From assembly GCA_902776285.1 (NCBI GenBank), contig CACYPK010000014.1, positions 1,511 to 51,312 on the forward strand: a stretch of 49,802 nt of DNA, in the 5' to 3' direction. The notes beneath the pieces are model-generated. The model made no database searches and was not told the DNA's origin. It was given only the letters and a program-made list of their open reading frames with translations. Shown here piece after piece: positions 14,088-21,714 of this stretch. The stretch comes from an uncultured Eubacteriales bacterium (GTDB lineage Bacteria; Bacillota; Clostridia; Peptostreptococcales; Anaerovoracaceae). Position numbers and translations under genes: made by a program. The first letter of the stretch is position 1. Each line of letters starts with the position of its first letter.

Positions 14088-14968
14088 GCTTCCGAAAGTG
14101 AACACAGGATTATTATTGCCGCGCCTATGATGCCCGCTGTCGACAGCCGTTCGCCCAGCAGGATCAGCGAGAATATCGCCGTCATCACAGGGCAGAGGCT
14201 CTGTATGAGCGAGACCGACCTTTCCGAGATGCCTGTCAGCGCCAGGTTCTGCATAAGGTAACCGAGGAAGGTGCATGTGATCGCGAGGTAAAGGATGATG
14301 CCCCAGACCTTTGCGTCCGCGACAGACATGTCGATGCGCGCTCCTTCAAAGATAACACATCCGATGAGCGCAAGGACTGCGGAGCATCCGCCCTGCAGGG
14401 CAGTCAGGCTCACAGGGTCCACCTCCTCTTGAAGATATTTGCCGCTGAGTACCAGTGTCGTAGCTGCCAGCATGGCCGCGGCCAGAGCTATCACTTCGCC
14501 GGCGCCGAAGCCGGAGAGTCCTCCCTTTACGCACAGCAGGTATATGCCTGGCAGCACCAGTATCTGCGCCAGCAGCTGCTGCCATCGATATTTCTTTCCA
14601 AGCATCAGGAAAGCGAGCGCCGGCGTGAATATGACCGACATCGAGCGCAGGAAAGCGACCGATGTCGCCTCGGTCATCGAAAGCGCCACATTATTCAGCA
14701 AATAGTTCATGCCTATGCACAAACCCGGGATCAGCCAGGCTTTGAGCGGCACGGTCTTCACCGTCTTTATTATCCGTTTATGGAACAGCAGGAAGCAGAC
14801 CGCGAAAGCGATCGAATAGCGCACAGTCATCATCGCGTATACAGGCACTACGTCGAACGCGATCTTGGAGATCGGGTCGCCGAATCCGTACACGACACAC
14901 TGAAGCACCACCAGCGCCTGCGCCAGTCCCTTGCTTATTCCCTTCCGTTCCTCTTTTCTCTCTTCCAT
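14048..14968 (-). CDS. EamA-family (DMT) transporter
   Basis: About 306 aa with ten hydrophobic segments in two EamA repeats. Family features are GLAQALVVLQCVVYGFGDPISKIA in helix 1, and GERLSTAGIIGAAIIILC near the end. These permeases export or import amino acids and other small metabolites. The likely ATG directly follows AAAAGGGGA with almost no spacing, as in the next EamA gene. An upstream GTG is the alternative start. It overlaps the sirtuin start by 40 bp. Confidence 0.88.
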   Translation of the reverse strand: MEERKEERKGISKGLAQALVVLQCVVYGFGDPISKIAFDVVPVYAMMTVRYSIAFAVCFLLFHKRIIKTVKTVPLKAWLIPGLCIGMNYLLNNVALSMTEATSVAFLRSMSVIFTPALAFLMLGKKYRWQQLLAQILVLPGIYLLCVKGGLSGFGAGEVIALAAAMLAATTLVLSGKYLQEEVDPVSLTALQGGCSAVLALIGCVIFEGARIDMSVADAKVWGIILYLAITCTFLGYLMQNLALTGISERSVSLIQSLCPVMTAIFSLILLGERLSTAGIIGAAIIILCSLSEAWNWKSSSNDQEE

Positions 14969-15019
14969 TCCCCTTTTGCGCGGCGGCTTTTGCCACACCG
15001 CGTATTTATTTATGCACCT

Positions 15020-15901
15020 TTACACAGCCTCTTTTCCGGCCGGCTCCCTTTCACTGATGGCCGCAGCGCCGAGTATCATCACGGCTCCGATCACTGTCCA
15101 TATGGTCATCGGTTCCCTGAGGAAGAATGCCGAAAGCAGCACGGCCTCGACCGGATCTATATAGCTCAGGATGCCGACAGTCTGCGCCGGCAGCTTGTTG
15201 ACAGCATCGAAGTAAATTATGTAGCCGATGCCCGTATGCAAGGCTCCTAGGACTATGAGGCAAATGATGCCCACAGTCGTGATCCTGGCCGCTACCAGCC
15301 CGCCCGTCGCCGCCGAGTACGGCAGCATTATGACCGACACCAGCGCCATCTGAACGATGGTCGTGTTGACCGGCGAGATATCCTTCATGTACTTGTTGAT
15401 CAGCACCACCATAGCGTAGAAGAATCCGCCGGCAATTCCGAATAGCACGCCCTTCAGCTCCGACAGATGCAGGCCCGTTTGAAGCACTCCCGATACGAAT
15501 ATCATGCCGCAGAAAGCGATGGCCACACAGACGAGTTTCCTCGGCGACAGCTTCTCCTTTATGACGATGGCCGCCGCCAGTATGTAAAACACCGGCTGCA
15601 TGTAGTAGCAGAGCGTACTGACCGCGATGGTCGTGTATTTGAAAGCTTCAAACTGGCAGACCCAGTTGCAGCACATGAAAATGGAGCTCAGGATAAGCCA
15701 GCCGATGTTGCGCTTTATGTCATCCCAGTCCGGCTTCTGCCTGCGGAGAGCAAGGACCAAAATGATGGTGAGCACGCTGAAAAATGCTCTCCCCAAAGCG
15801 ATCACGCTTGACGGCATGTCGATGAAACGCGTCAGTGTGCCGATCGTGCCGAAAAGCAGCATCGTGAATATGAGTTGCAGTCTTGTATTCCTCTCGTCCA
15901 T
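15020..15901 (-). CDS. EamA-family (DMT) transporter
   Basis: 293 aa with ten predicted membrane segments and two EamA repeats (LIFTMLLFGTIGTLTRF at the start, YIDPVEAVLLSAFFLREP in the second half). It is paired with the EamA gene immediately downstream and may form a heteromer with it. The ATG follows AAAAAGGGA directly, the same unusual compact ribosome binding site. Confidence 0.9.
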   Translation of the reverse strand: MDERNTRLQLIFTMLLFGTIGTLTRFIDMPSSVIALGRAFFSVLTIILVLALRRQKPDWDDIKRNIGWLILSSIFMCCNWVCQFEAFKYTTIAVSTLCYYMQPVFYILAAAIVIKEKLSPRKLVCVAIAFCGMIFVSGVLQTGLHLSELKGVLFGIAGGFFYAMVVLINKYMKDISPVNTTIVQMALVSVIMLPYSAATGGLVAARITTVGIICLIVLGALHTGIGYIIYFDAVNKLPAQTVGILSYIDPVEAVLLSAFFLREPMTIWTVIGAVMILGAAAISEREPAGKEAV

Positions 15902-15961
15902 TCCCTTTTTATACTATCTCCGGTCCCGCCCGGAACCGCGAGTCAAACCAAATGCCATATG

Positions 15962-16282
15962 TCAAACGAGTTCCTCTGTTGCTAACTCGTACAGCGACAC
16001 TTCTTCGAGCCGCTCAAGCAGGCGCTCGTGCTCGATGATCAGGTCAAAGACCGCGTCCTCTGAGAGCACTCCTCTTTTGAGGTCCTTCGGAAGCAGCCCC
16101 TTTTCGTCTGCCTCAAAATCCTGCATCCAGAGCTCGCTGTCGTAGTATTCCTGCAATTTATAGTAATCGTCGCGTACCCATTCGTACTTGCTGAGAGCAT
16201 CCGAAAGCTCCTTGATAGCCTTGCCGGCCTCATCAAGGCACTTCTCCATTTCCTCGATACGTTCGATCCGTTCCTTGTTCAT
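15962..16282 (-). CDS. DUF4298-like cytosolic helical protein
   Basis: 106 aa and strongly helical. The N-terminal half is a coiled coil (RIERIEEMEKCLDEAGKAI), then YYKLQEYYDSELWMQD and KRGVLSEDAVFDLI, features I associate with DUF4298. The function is unknown. It starts 12 bp after the D-serine dehydratase stop without a good ribosome binding site, so it is probably translated by coupling. Confidence 0.78.
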   Translation of the reverse strand: MNKERIERIEEMEKCLDEAGKAIKELSDALSKYEWVRDDYYKLQEYYDSELWMQDFEADEKGLLPKDLKRGVLSEDAVFDLIIEHERLLERLEEVSLYELATEELV

Positions 16283-16294
16283 TGTGCTGTTTGT

Positions 16295-17638
16295 TTAGAG
16301 ATATGTGCTCATGTATTTGTCCCAGACCTCATCCGGTACGAGCCTTCCGCCTGTCGCCCAGCAGATCTGGGTGGCATTGGCCAGTTTCTTGCCGGTCAGG
16401 CCGTGCTTCTCAAGATAGGCCTTGCCCTGCTCGTACTTGTTGATGGTGAGCGGTCCAATGAACGCGGCGCAGCTGGACGGCTCAATGAATATGTTCTCTG
16501 TATTCTTGAGCATCCTCATGTAATCGAAGAGGATCGCGTCCTTCACTGTGAAGTCGCCGGAAAGCAGATTGCGGCAGATCCTCGTTACAAGTCCCGAAGG
16601 GCTTGCGCATGCCAGACCGTCCGCCGCGGACATTCCGGTAAGTCCGAAGTCGCTGACGTTCACCTCGTTGAATCTGTCGGAAGCCATTCCCAGCAGTACT
16701 GACGGGAAGAGCGTCGGTTCGCAGAAGAACACGTGGACGTCGTCCTTGAAGAGCCTCTTGAATCCGTAGCAGATACCGCCCGGAGCTCCGCCTACTCCGC
16801 AAGGGACGTAGAGGATCAGCGGATGATCCGCGTCGACTTTGACGCCTTTGTCTTCTAACTGCTTCTTTGTCCTGGCTGCGGCGACCGCATAGCCCAGGAA
16901 GAGCGGGAGTGAATATTCGTCATCCACAAAGTAGCTGGTCGGATCGAGGTCGGACAGCCTGCGGCCTTCGCTGACTGCCTTTGAGTAGTCCTCTTCATAT
17001 TCGATGACCTCGACGCCCTTGCTGCGCAGCATGTCCTTCTTCCACTGTCTGGCGTCCGCCGACATATGGACCTTCACCTTGAATCCGAGGAAGGCGCTCA
17101 TGATGCCGATCGAAAGGCCGAGGTTTCCGGTCGAGCCTACCTGTACGGTGTGCTTGCCGAAGAACTCCTTCATATCGTCATCGGCGAATCTCTCGTAGTT
17201 GTCGTCCTCTGTTATGAGGCCGGCCTCGAGGGCGAGGTCTTCAGCGTGCTTCAGTACTTCGTAAATGCCGCCTCTGGCCTTGACCGAGCCCGCTATTGGC
17301 AGGTGACTGTCCATCTTGAGCATGAATCTGCCCGGGATCTTGGCGCCGTACACCCTTTCGAGCTCCAGCTGCATCTTAGGGATATCCTCGAGCGGAGACT
17401 CGATGAGTCCGTCGTCCTCGCGCGTCTCAGGAAAGCACTTCTTTATGTACGGAGCGAATTTTCTGAGCCTTCTCTCGGTGTCCTCGATGTCTTCATCTGT
17501 TACCACCAGCTGGCAGAGCGCGTCTGTCATCTCGAACGGCAGCAGCTTGTCGTTGATCCAGAGGGTCTGGTTCTGATAGGCGATGTCCCTGAAGACCCTG
17601 TCCTTTTCCATCATCTCTTTTGCGTATTGCTTGATCAT
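16295..17638 (-). CDS. dsdA: D-serine ammonia-lyase (D-serine dehydratase)
   Basis: 447 aa from the ATG after GGAGGAGAGAC. The PLP lysine lies in GSVKARGG (K120), the substrate/cofactor loop is VGSTGNLG, and the glycine-rich phosphate loop is PCGVGGAPGG. The overall order and length match DsdA. It converts D-serine to pyruvate and ammonia in the cytosol, which can detoxify or use host or wall-derived D-serine. It is 20 bp downstream of the Fe-alcohol dehydrogenase gene and shares its transcript. No DsdC regulator or DsdX permease is adjacent. Confidence 0.94.
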   Translation of the reverse strand: MIKQYAKEMMEKDRVFRDIAYQNQTLWINDKLLPFEMTDALCQLVVTDEDIEDTERRLRKFAPYIKKCFPETREDDGLIESPLEDIPKMQLELERVYGAKIPGRFMLKMDSHLPIAGSVKARGGIYEVLKHAEDLALEAGLITEDDNYERFADDDMKEFFGKHTVQVGSTGNLGLSIGIMSAFLGFKVKVHMSADARQWKKDMLRSKGVEVIEYEEDYSKAVSEGRRLSDLDPTSYFVDDEYSLPLFLGYAVAAARTKKQLEDKGVKVDADHPLILYVPCGVGGAPGGICYGFKRLFKDDVHVFFCEPTLFPSVLLGMASDRFNEVNVSDFGLTGMSAADGLACASPSGLVTRICRNLLSGDFTVKDAILFDYMRMLKNTENIFIEPSSCAAFIGPLTINKYEQGKAYLEKHGLTGKKLANATQICWATGGRLVPDEVWDKYMSTYL

Positions 17639-17658
17639 GTCTCTCCTCCTGATGAACC

Positions 17659-18876
17659 TTATAAGCACTCGTTATATATATCCAGAATCTCTTCTTTGGT
17701 GAGCGGCCTGAAAGCGCCGCCGGATATGAAGCACGACTCGGCTATCTCAGGCAGCATGGCCGCTTCTTTTTCGCCGAAGCCAATGTCTCTCAGTGTTGTC
17801 GGAAGGCCCATCTCCTTGATGAAATCCGCCAGCGCGTCTATGCCTGCCAGCGCGAAGTCTTCATCAGAATCATAGGCTTCGCGGTCCAGTCCCCATACTC
17901 TCTCCGCGAAGGCGACGAATTTCGGAAGACCGTCCTTATATATATGTCTGTAGTAAGCAGGATGCAGCACGGCAAGTCCCTCGCCGTGGTTGCAGTCGGT
18001 GTAAGCAGACAGCTGGTGCTCCATGTTGTGGGCCTCAAAGTCTTTGGACTTGCCCGTCTTTATTATGCGGTTCTCAGCCAGCGATGCGGTCCACATTATA
18101 TTGCTTCTGGCCGGAAGATCCTCCGGATCTTTGACTGCTGCGCGGAAGTCCCGTATGAGCCCGCGCATCAGTCCCTCGGACACATCATCAGCCGGGTTGT
18201 CCGAGGCCGGCCAGCTGAAATACGTCTCCATGATATGCGAGAGTATGTCAAATGTGCCTGCCCTCAGCTGACGCGGCGGCATGGTAAGCGTATACACAGG
18301 ATCCATCAGAGCAAAGACCGGATTCATTTCCGGATAGTCCCTGTCAGTCTTGATCTTCGTCTCTTCATTGGTAAGAACGGCGCAGCCGTTCACTTCGCTT
18401 CCTGTCGCCGGCATGGTCACCACGACTCCGCACGGAATGATCTCATGCTTCATCGGAAGGCCCTTCATCCAGAAGTCCTCCCAGGCGTCTCCGTCGTACT
18501 TTGCCTGAACGGATATTGCCTTGCAGCAGTCCATGACGGAGCCGCCGCCTATGGCGATGATCAGACCGACATCCATCAGCGACGCGAGCTCCGCGCCTTC
18601 CTTCATCCTTTTCAGCGTCGGATTCGACATGATGCCCGGGAATTCTACTATCATCTTTCCTTCGGCGGCGTTTCCTTCCTTGCTGTAGCCCATAGACTCC
18701 AGCACTTCCATCACATCATCGTACGAGCCGTTCCTCTTTACCGAACCGCCGCCGTATCCGATCATGATATTGCCGCCCAGCAAAGCGAACTCCTCCACGA
18801 GTCCCGCCAGATACTCCTTAACGCAGCCCTCGCCGAATCTTACTTTAGTCCTGCATTCCCAATTAAACCCGTTCAT
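17659..18876 (-). CDS. Iron-containing alcohol dehydrogenase (butanol dehydrogenase/YqhD-like)
   Basis: 405 aa. GGGSVMDCCKA binds the dinucleotide; metal ligands are D210 (GTFD), H214 (ILSHIME), H283/H287 (EAHNMEHQLSAY) and H297 (DCNHGEG). The GGGSVKRNGS region near residue 43 is typical of the NAD(P)H-dependent BdhA/YqhD group that reduces aldehydes during fermentation. AGGAG precedes the ATG. The gene is the first of a transcript with dsdA and the DUF4298-like protein. Confidence 0.93.
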   Translation of the reverse strand: MNGFNWECRTKVRFGEGCVKEYLAGLVEEFALLGGNIMIGYGGGSVKRNGSYDDVMEVLESMGYSKEGNAAEGKMIVEFPGIMSNPTLKRMKEGAELASLMDVGLIIAIGGGSVMDCCKAISVQAKYDGDAWEDFWMKGLPMKHEIIPCGVVVTMPATGSEVNGCAVLTNEETKIKTDRDYPEMNPVFALMDPVYTLTMPPRQLRAGTFDILSHIMETYFSWPASDNPADDVSEGLMRGLIRDFRAAVKDPEDLPARSNIMWTASLAENRIIKTGKSKDFEAHNMEHQLSAYTDCNHGEGLAVLHPAYYRHIYKDGLPKFVAFAERVWGLDREAYDSDEDFALAGIDALADFIKEMGLPTTLRDIGFGEKEAAMLPEIAESCFISGGAFRPLTKEEILDIYNECL

Positions 18877-18943
18877 AATCGCACTCCTAATGCTGTTGTA
18901 CTTATTATGTGCTGATTATACCATATTGGAATGGATGTATACC

Positions 18944-19771
18944 TCAATAGCCGGGTCTTATATGGATCCTTATGATGTCATCGATTGGCGTTTTATCAAA
19001 TCCACCATCCAGAGTATCAAACGAAAAAAAGATATTGATTCCAGGCCTGTAACCTGCCTTTAGATAACCATATAATTTGTCAGTGAATCTGTTTCTGTAG
19101 TTCATATTATCCATCATCCCTTGATGCTCAATAATTACTATCGTTTTATAGTCAATTTCTGACAGCAGTACAAAATCTGCCAAATATGTATGCCCATTGA
19201 CACTGACCGGCATCTCATAAATGAAGGTTATTCCAAGCGCGAGAAGATGATTGTATATCATCGCCTCTGACTTTGATCTGACATAGTTGCCATCATCAGT
19301 CCTGACTTTGAGTTCTTCCGGGCGATAAACCGGCGCTGCCACTTTGATCGCCTCCATCCTCTGCTTCCAGTTCAGAGCCTTATCGTTATCCGCAGCCCCA
19401 TAGTTCAACTGCGGATCCCTATACACTTCAGGAAGCGACGCGTTTATATTTGTGTAATCAACTTTCTGAAGCCCGGATGCTGCTTTTTCCAAAAGCTTAA
19501 TATCCCTTTCGATTCGGGACAGTGACTTCTTCAGGTACCTTGCTTCCTTGATATCATTTACAGCTTTTCCAGACGCCGCTCCTGCATATATGAATCCTTT
19601 TTCACCTTTTTTTCGCGCACAATAATACTCTTTCCCATTCGGAGTCTTCTTAGAACTAAGGACCATCTCTTCCTTTCCTCGTAGTTCCCGCATACGTCTC
19701 TGCTGAACAGAATATGCCTCCCGGAGGGTCACAAGCGTCTTATTGATTTCCGTTACTACTCTTTCGATCAT
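18944..19771 (-). CDS. PD-(D/E)XK-like nuclease-fold protein, paralogue B
   Basis: 275 aa. It aligns by eye with paralogue A along most of its length: NGKEYYCARKKGEKGF matches the aromatic N-terminal domain, then helices LKKSLSRIERDIKLLEKA, then NYVRSKSE (E169), YLADFVLL (D199), VIIEHQGMMDN (E215) and a Lys-bearing helix RFTDKLYGYLKAGY. The ExK lysine position holds Gln. The start has no clear Shine-Dalgarno sequence. A TATAAT lies about 120 bp upstream, and a 480-bp inverted-repeat array begins 32 bp beyond that. It is not in an operon. Confidence 0.8.
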   Translation of the reverse strand: MIERVVTEINKTLVTLREAYSVQQRRMRELRGKEEMVLSSKKTPNGKEYYCARKKGEKGFIYAGAASGKAVNDIKEARYLKKSLSRIERDIKLLEKAASGLQKVDYTNINASLPEVYRDPQLNYGAADNDKALNWKQRMEAIKVAAPVYRPEELKVRTDDGNYVRSKSEAMIYNHLLALGITFIYEMPVSVNGHTYLADFVLLSEIDYKTIVIIEHQGMMDNMNYRNRFTDKLYGYLKAGYRPGINIFFSFDTLDGGFDKTPIDDIIRIHIRPGY

Positions 19772-19891
19772 GCTAATATGCTATCGAAAACTCACTTAAA
19801 AAGGCAAACCGTATGCTCCCCAAATCCTACATCTCAAGCACTTTTTTCTTCATTTTTTGCACTTTCTTTTTCCGCCTCCTCCTAGTAATGC

Positions 19892-19897
19892 ATTATA
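19892..19897 (-). promoter_or_regulatory. Possible -10 of paralogue B
   Basis: TATAAT on the minus strand with no recognisable -35. The first word of array B lies 32 bp upstream, about where an activator or repressor would bind. A strong AGGAGGAGG sequence follows, but only a very short frame could use it. Confidence 0.45.
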
Positions 19898-19928
19898 TTT
19901 ATTGCCACTTATCTGATTCCCGCATCTA

Positions 19929-20407
19929 TTACTTAAAATCCACGGCATATCTCCCAATTTTAAGTAAAAAATAGTCACAAAAGCCGTTTCTTTACTTACA
20001 ATCAGGAGTTTTTCTTGTAGTTTAAGTAATAATTGCGCTGAATATTGTTAATTATTACTTGAAATCGAAGCTTTTTCTTTCTTTTTAAGTAATTCTTTTG
20101 AATTTTTCCCTATATTTTTACTTAAAAGCATAACAAAAGTTGTCTGTTTAAGTAATCCAGCTGCCGTTTGGTCCTTTTTATTACTTAATAACAGAACATA
20201 AGTTGTCTGTTTAAGTAATCCAACTGCCGTTTGGTCCTTTTTATTACTTAATAACAGAACATAAGTTATCTGTTTAAGTAATCCAACTGCCGTTTGGTCC
20301 TTTTTATTACTTAATAACAGAACATAAGTTGTCTGTTTAAGTAATTCAACTGCTGTTTGGTCCTTTTTATTACTTAATAACGAAGAAATGCTTTCCATAT
20401 TAAGTAA
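19929..20407. repeat. Array B: eight 63-bp units of TTACTTAA - N22 - TTAAGTAA
   Basis: Left words start at 19929, 19992, 20055, 20118, 20181, 20244, 20307 and 20370, every 63 bp without exception. Right words start at 19960, 20022, 20085, 20148, 20211, 20274, 20337 and 20400, an offset of 30 bp except 31 in the first unit. Units 5-7 are nearly identical throughout, while units 1-3 have unrelated spacer and linker sequence yet keep words (one mismatch in the left word of units 2 and 3) and spacing. 63 bp equals six helical turns, so equivalent sites face the same side of the DNA. Confidence 0.96.
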
Positions 20408-20435
20408 TGACCATCAATCAGCGGAATCGTAAGCA

Positions 20436-20465
20436 ATAAAAAAGCACGATTCATGCCGTGCTTTC
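20436..20465 (-). terminator. Terminator of msrA
   Basis: AAAGCACG and CGTGCTTT form a stem; on the minus strand it is followed by a T run. It separates msrA from array B, so paralogue B needs its own promoter. Confidence 0.85.
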
Positions 20466-20515
20466 TGTACTTTTGTACTTTTGTCATTTCAGTCGGAGTA
20501 GCGGGGGTTTCAGAT

Positions 20516-21004
20516 CTATTGCTTCAAATCCAGAAATGATGCCGGGATGTGGCAGTAGCCACCCGTATTCTTGTCCAGATACTTCTGGTGATACTCCTCT
20601 GCCGGAAAGAAGTTGACAAGGGGCTCCACCTCTACAGCTAGCGGCGCGCCTATCTTCTCAGCCTCTTCATCGCAGATCTCACGTATCACAGGCAGCATGT
20701 CCGGATCCGTATAGTAGATGCCGGTGCGGTACTGTATGCCGACGTCATGCCCCTGCCTGTTGACCGACACGGGATCGATCACCATGAAATAATAACGCAA
20801 AAGTCCGGCGAGGCTCATGCGATCCTCGTCGAACTCTATAAGTACTGTTTCGGCATGTCCGCTGCTTTTGCAGACATCCTGATATGTGGGCTCGCTGTCC
20901 GGCCCATTTGCGTATCCGACCTCTGTTCTGATGACTCCATCGAACTGGTCGAAGAACTTCTGCGTCCCCCAGAAGCAGCCGCCTGCAAGATAAATGGTCT
21001 TCAC
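20516..21004 (-). CDS. msrA: Peptide methionine sulfoxide reductase A
   Basis: 162 aa, starting at GTG after GGAGGTCCGGT. GGCFWGTQ contains catalytic Cys10, and family motifs GYANG, GHAETV and EYHQKYL are present. The enzyme reduces S-methionine sulfoxide in proteins, repairing oxidative damage. No MsrB domain is fused and none is adjacent. Length matches the family. Confidence 0.96.
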   Translation of the reverse strand: MKTIYLAGGCFWGTQKFFDQFDGVIRTEVGYANGPDSEPTYQDVCKSSGHAETVLIEFDEDRMSLAGLLRYYFMVIDPVSVNRQGHDVGIQYRTGIYYTDPDMLPVIREICDEEAEKIGAPLAVEVEPLVNFFPAEEYHQKYLDKNTGGYCHIPASFLDLKQ

Positions 21005-21033
21005 ACCGGACCTCCTTCTCTACCTGTCCCTCT

Positions 21034-21147
21034 TCTGCTTCTTGATTGTCCCGTAAACCGCGGCTCTCTGCTTTTCGATTCCTCATATGCCGCGTCTATC
21101 TGCTTTTTTTCTCGATCTCTTCGTTAATTGCGTTCCTCTGCTGTCTA
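21034..21147. repeat. Degenerate 32-38 bp tandem repeats at the 3' end of the YbaK gene
   Basis: TCTGCT recurs at 21034, 21067, 21099 and 21137, each followed by a TTCGATT-like and a CCGCGT-like block. The last copy runs into the stop codon and final codons of the minus-strand YbaK-like gene. Confidence 0.65.
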
Positions 21148-21702
21148 CTCCTCGACTTCTTCGTCGACGTGCAGGATCACCGGTTCATGGCCTGTGTACG
21201 GCAGGTATTTGTCCATCAGGTCCGCCTTTGAAATGCAGATGTGCGCGTTGTTGGTAGCGTCGTTGCAGGCTATGCGATCATACTCCATCAGCTCCTCGTC
21301 GATGACCAGGTGCACCTTGCAGTCCTTGTCATATACAAGGCTGAACGGGTTGGCCGCGCCAATCTTTACGCCAAGGTGCTCTGTCAGAGCCCCCTCAGGC
21401 GCGAATGAAAGTCTGGACACGCCCAGGGCCTTTGAGAAGATCTTGGTTTTGAAGCGCTTGTTGTCTCTGGTCACGTACAGGTAGAACTCCGTCTCCTGGC
21501 GGTTGCACAGGAAGAGGTTCTTAACGATATTCGCCCCCAGTTTCTCGTTGACCCAGACGCAGTCTTCCATCGAAACGATGTAATCGTTGGTTACTCTGTC
21601 GAACGGGATGCCGAGCTTACCGAGCGCCTCATAGATAAGGCGCTGTGTTTCGTTCTCGAACGTTTCAGGCGCTTCGTGATTTATCTCGCTTACATAAAAC
21701 AT
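21145..21702 (-). CDS. YbaK/ProX-type prolyl-tRNA editing protein
   Basis: 185 aa, a stand-alone aminoacyl-tRNA editing domain. KNLFLCNRQETEFYLYV and LSFAPEGALTEHLGVKIGAANPFSL are typical of the ProX/PrdX group, which hydrolyses mischarged Ala-tRNA(Pro) or Cys-tRNA(Pro). It starts 13 bp after the sensor phosphatase stop with AAGGGGG, so it is cotranscribed with it. Functional coupling to that sensor is not evident. Confidence 0.88.
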   Translation of the reverse strand: MFYVSEINHEAPETFENETQRLIYEALGKLGIPFDRVTNDYIVSMEDCVWVNEKLGANIVKNLFLCNRQETEFYLYVTRDNKRFKTKIFSKALGVSRLSFAPEGALTEHLGVKIGAANPFSLVYDKDCKVHLVIDEELMEYDRIACNDATNNAHICISKADLMDKYLPYTGHEPVILHVDEEVEE

Positions 21703-21714
21703 TTATGGTCCCCC

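Noticed and set aside
14088..14276. N-terminal extension of the sirtuin
   Set aside because: The extra 63 residues are the antisense-like reading of the overlapping EamA gene in another frame and have no family similarity.
19929..20407. Array B as a CRISPR array
   Set aside because: The repeated words are 8 bp and alternate in orientation, spacers are alternately 22 and 25 bp and mostly identical between units, and no cas genes are near.
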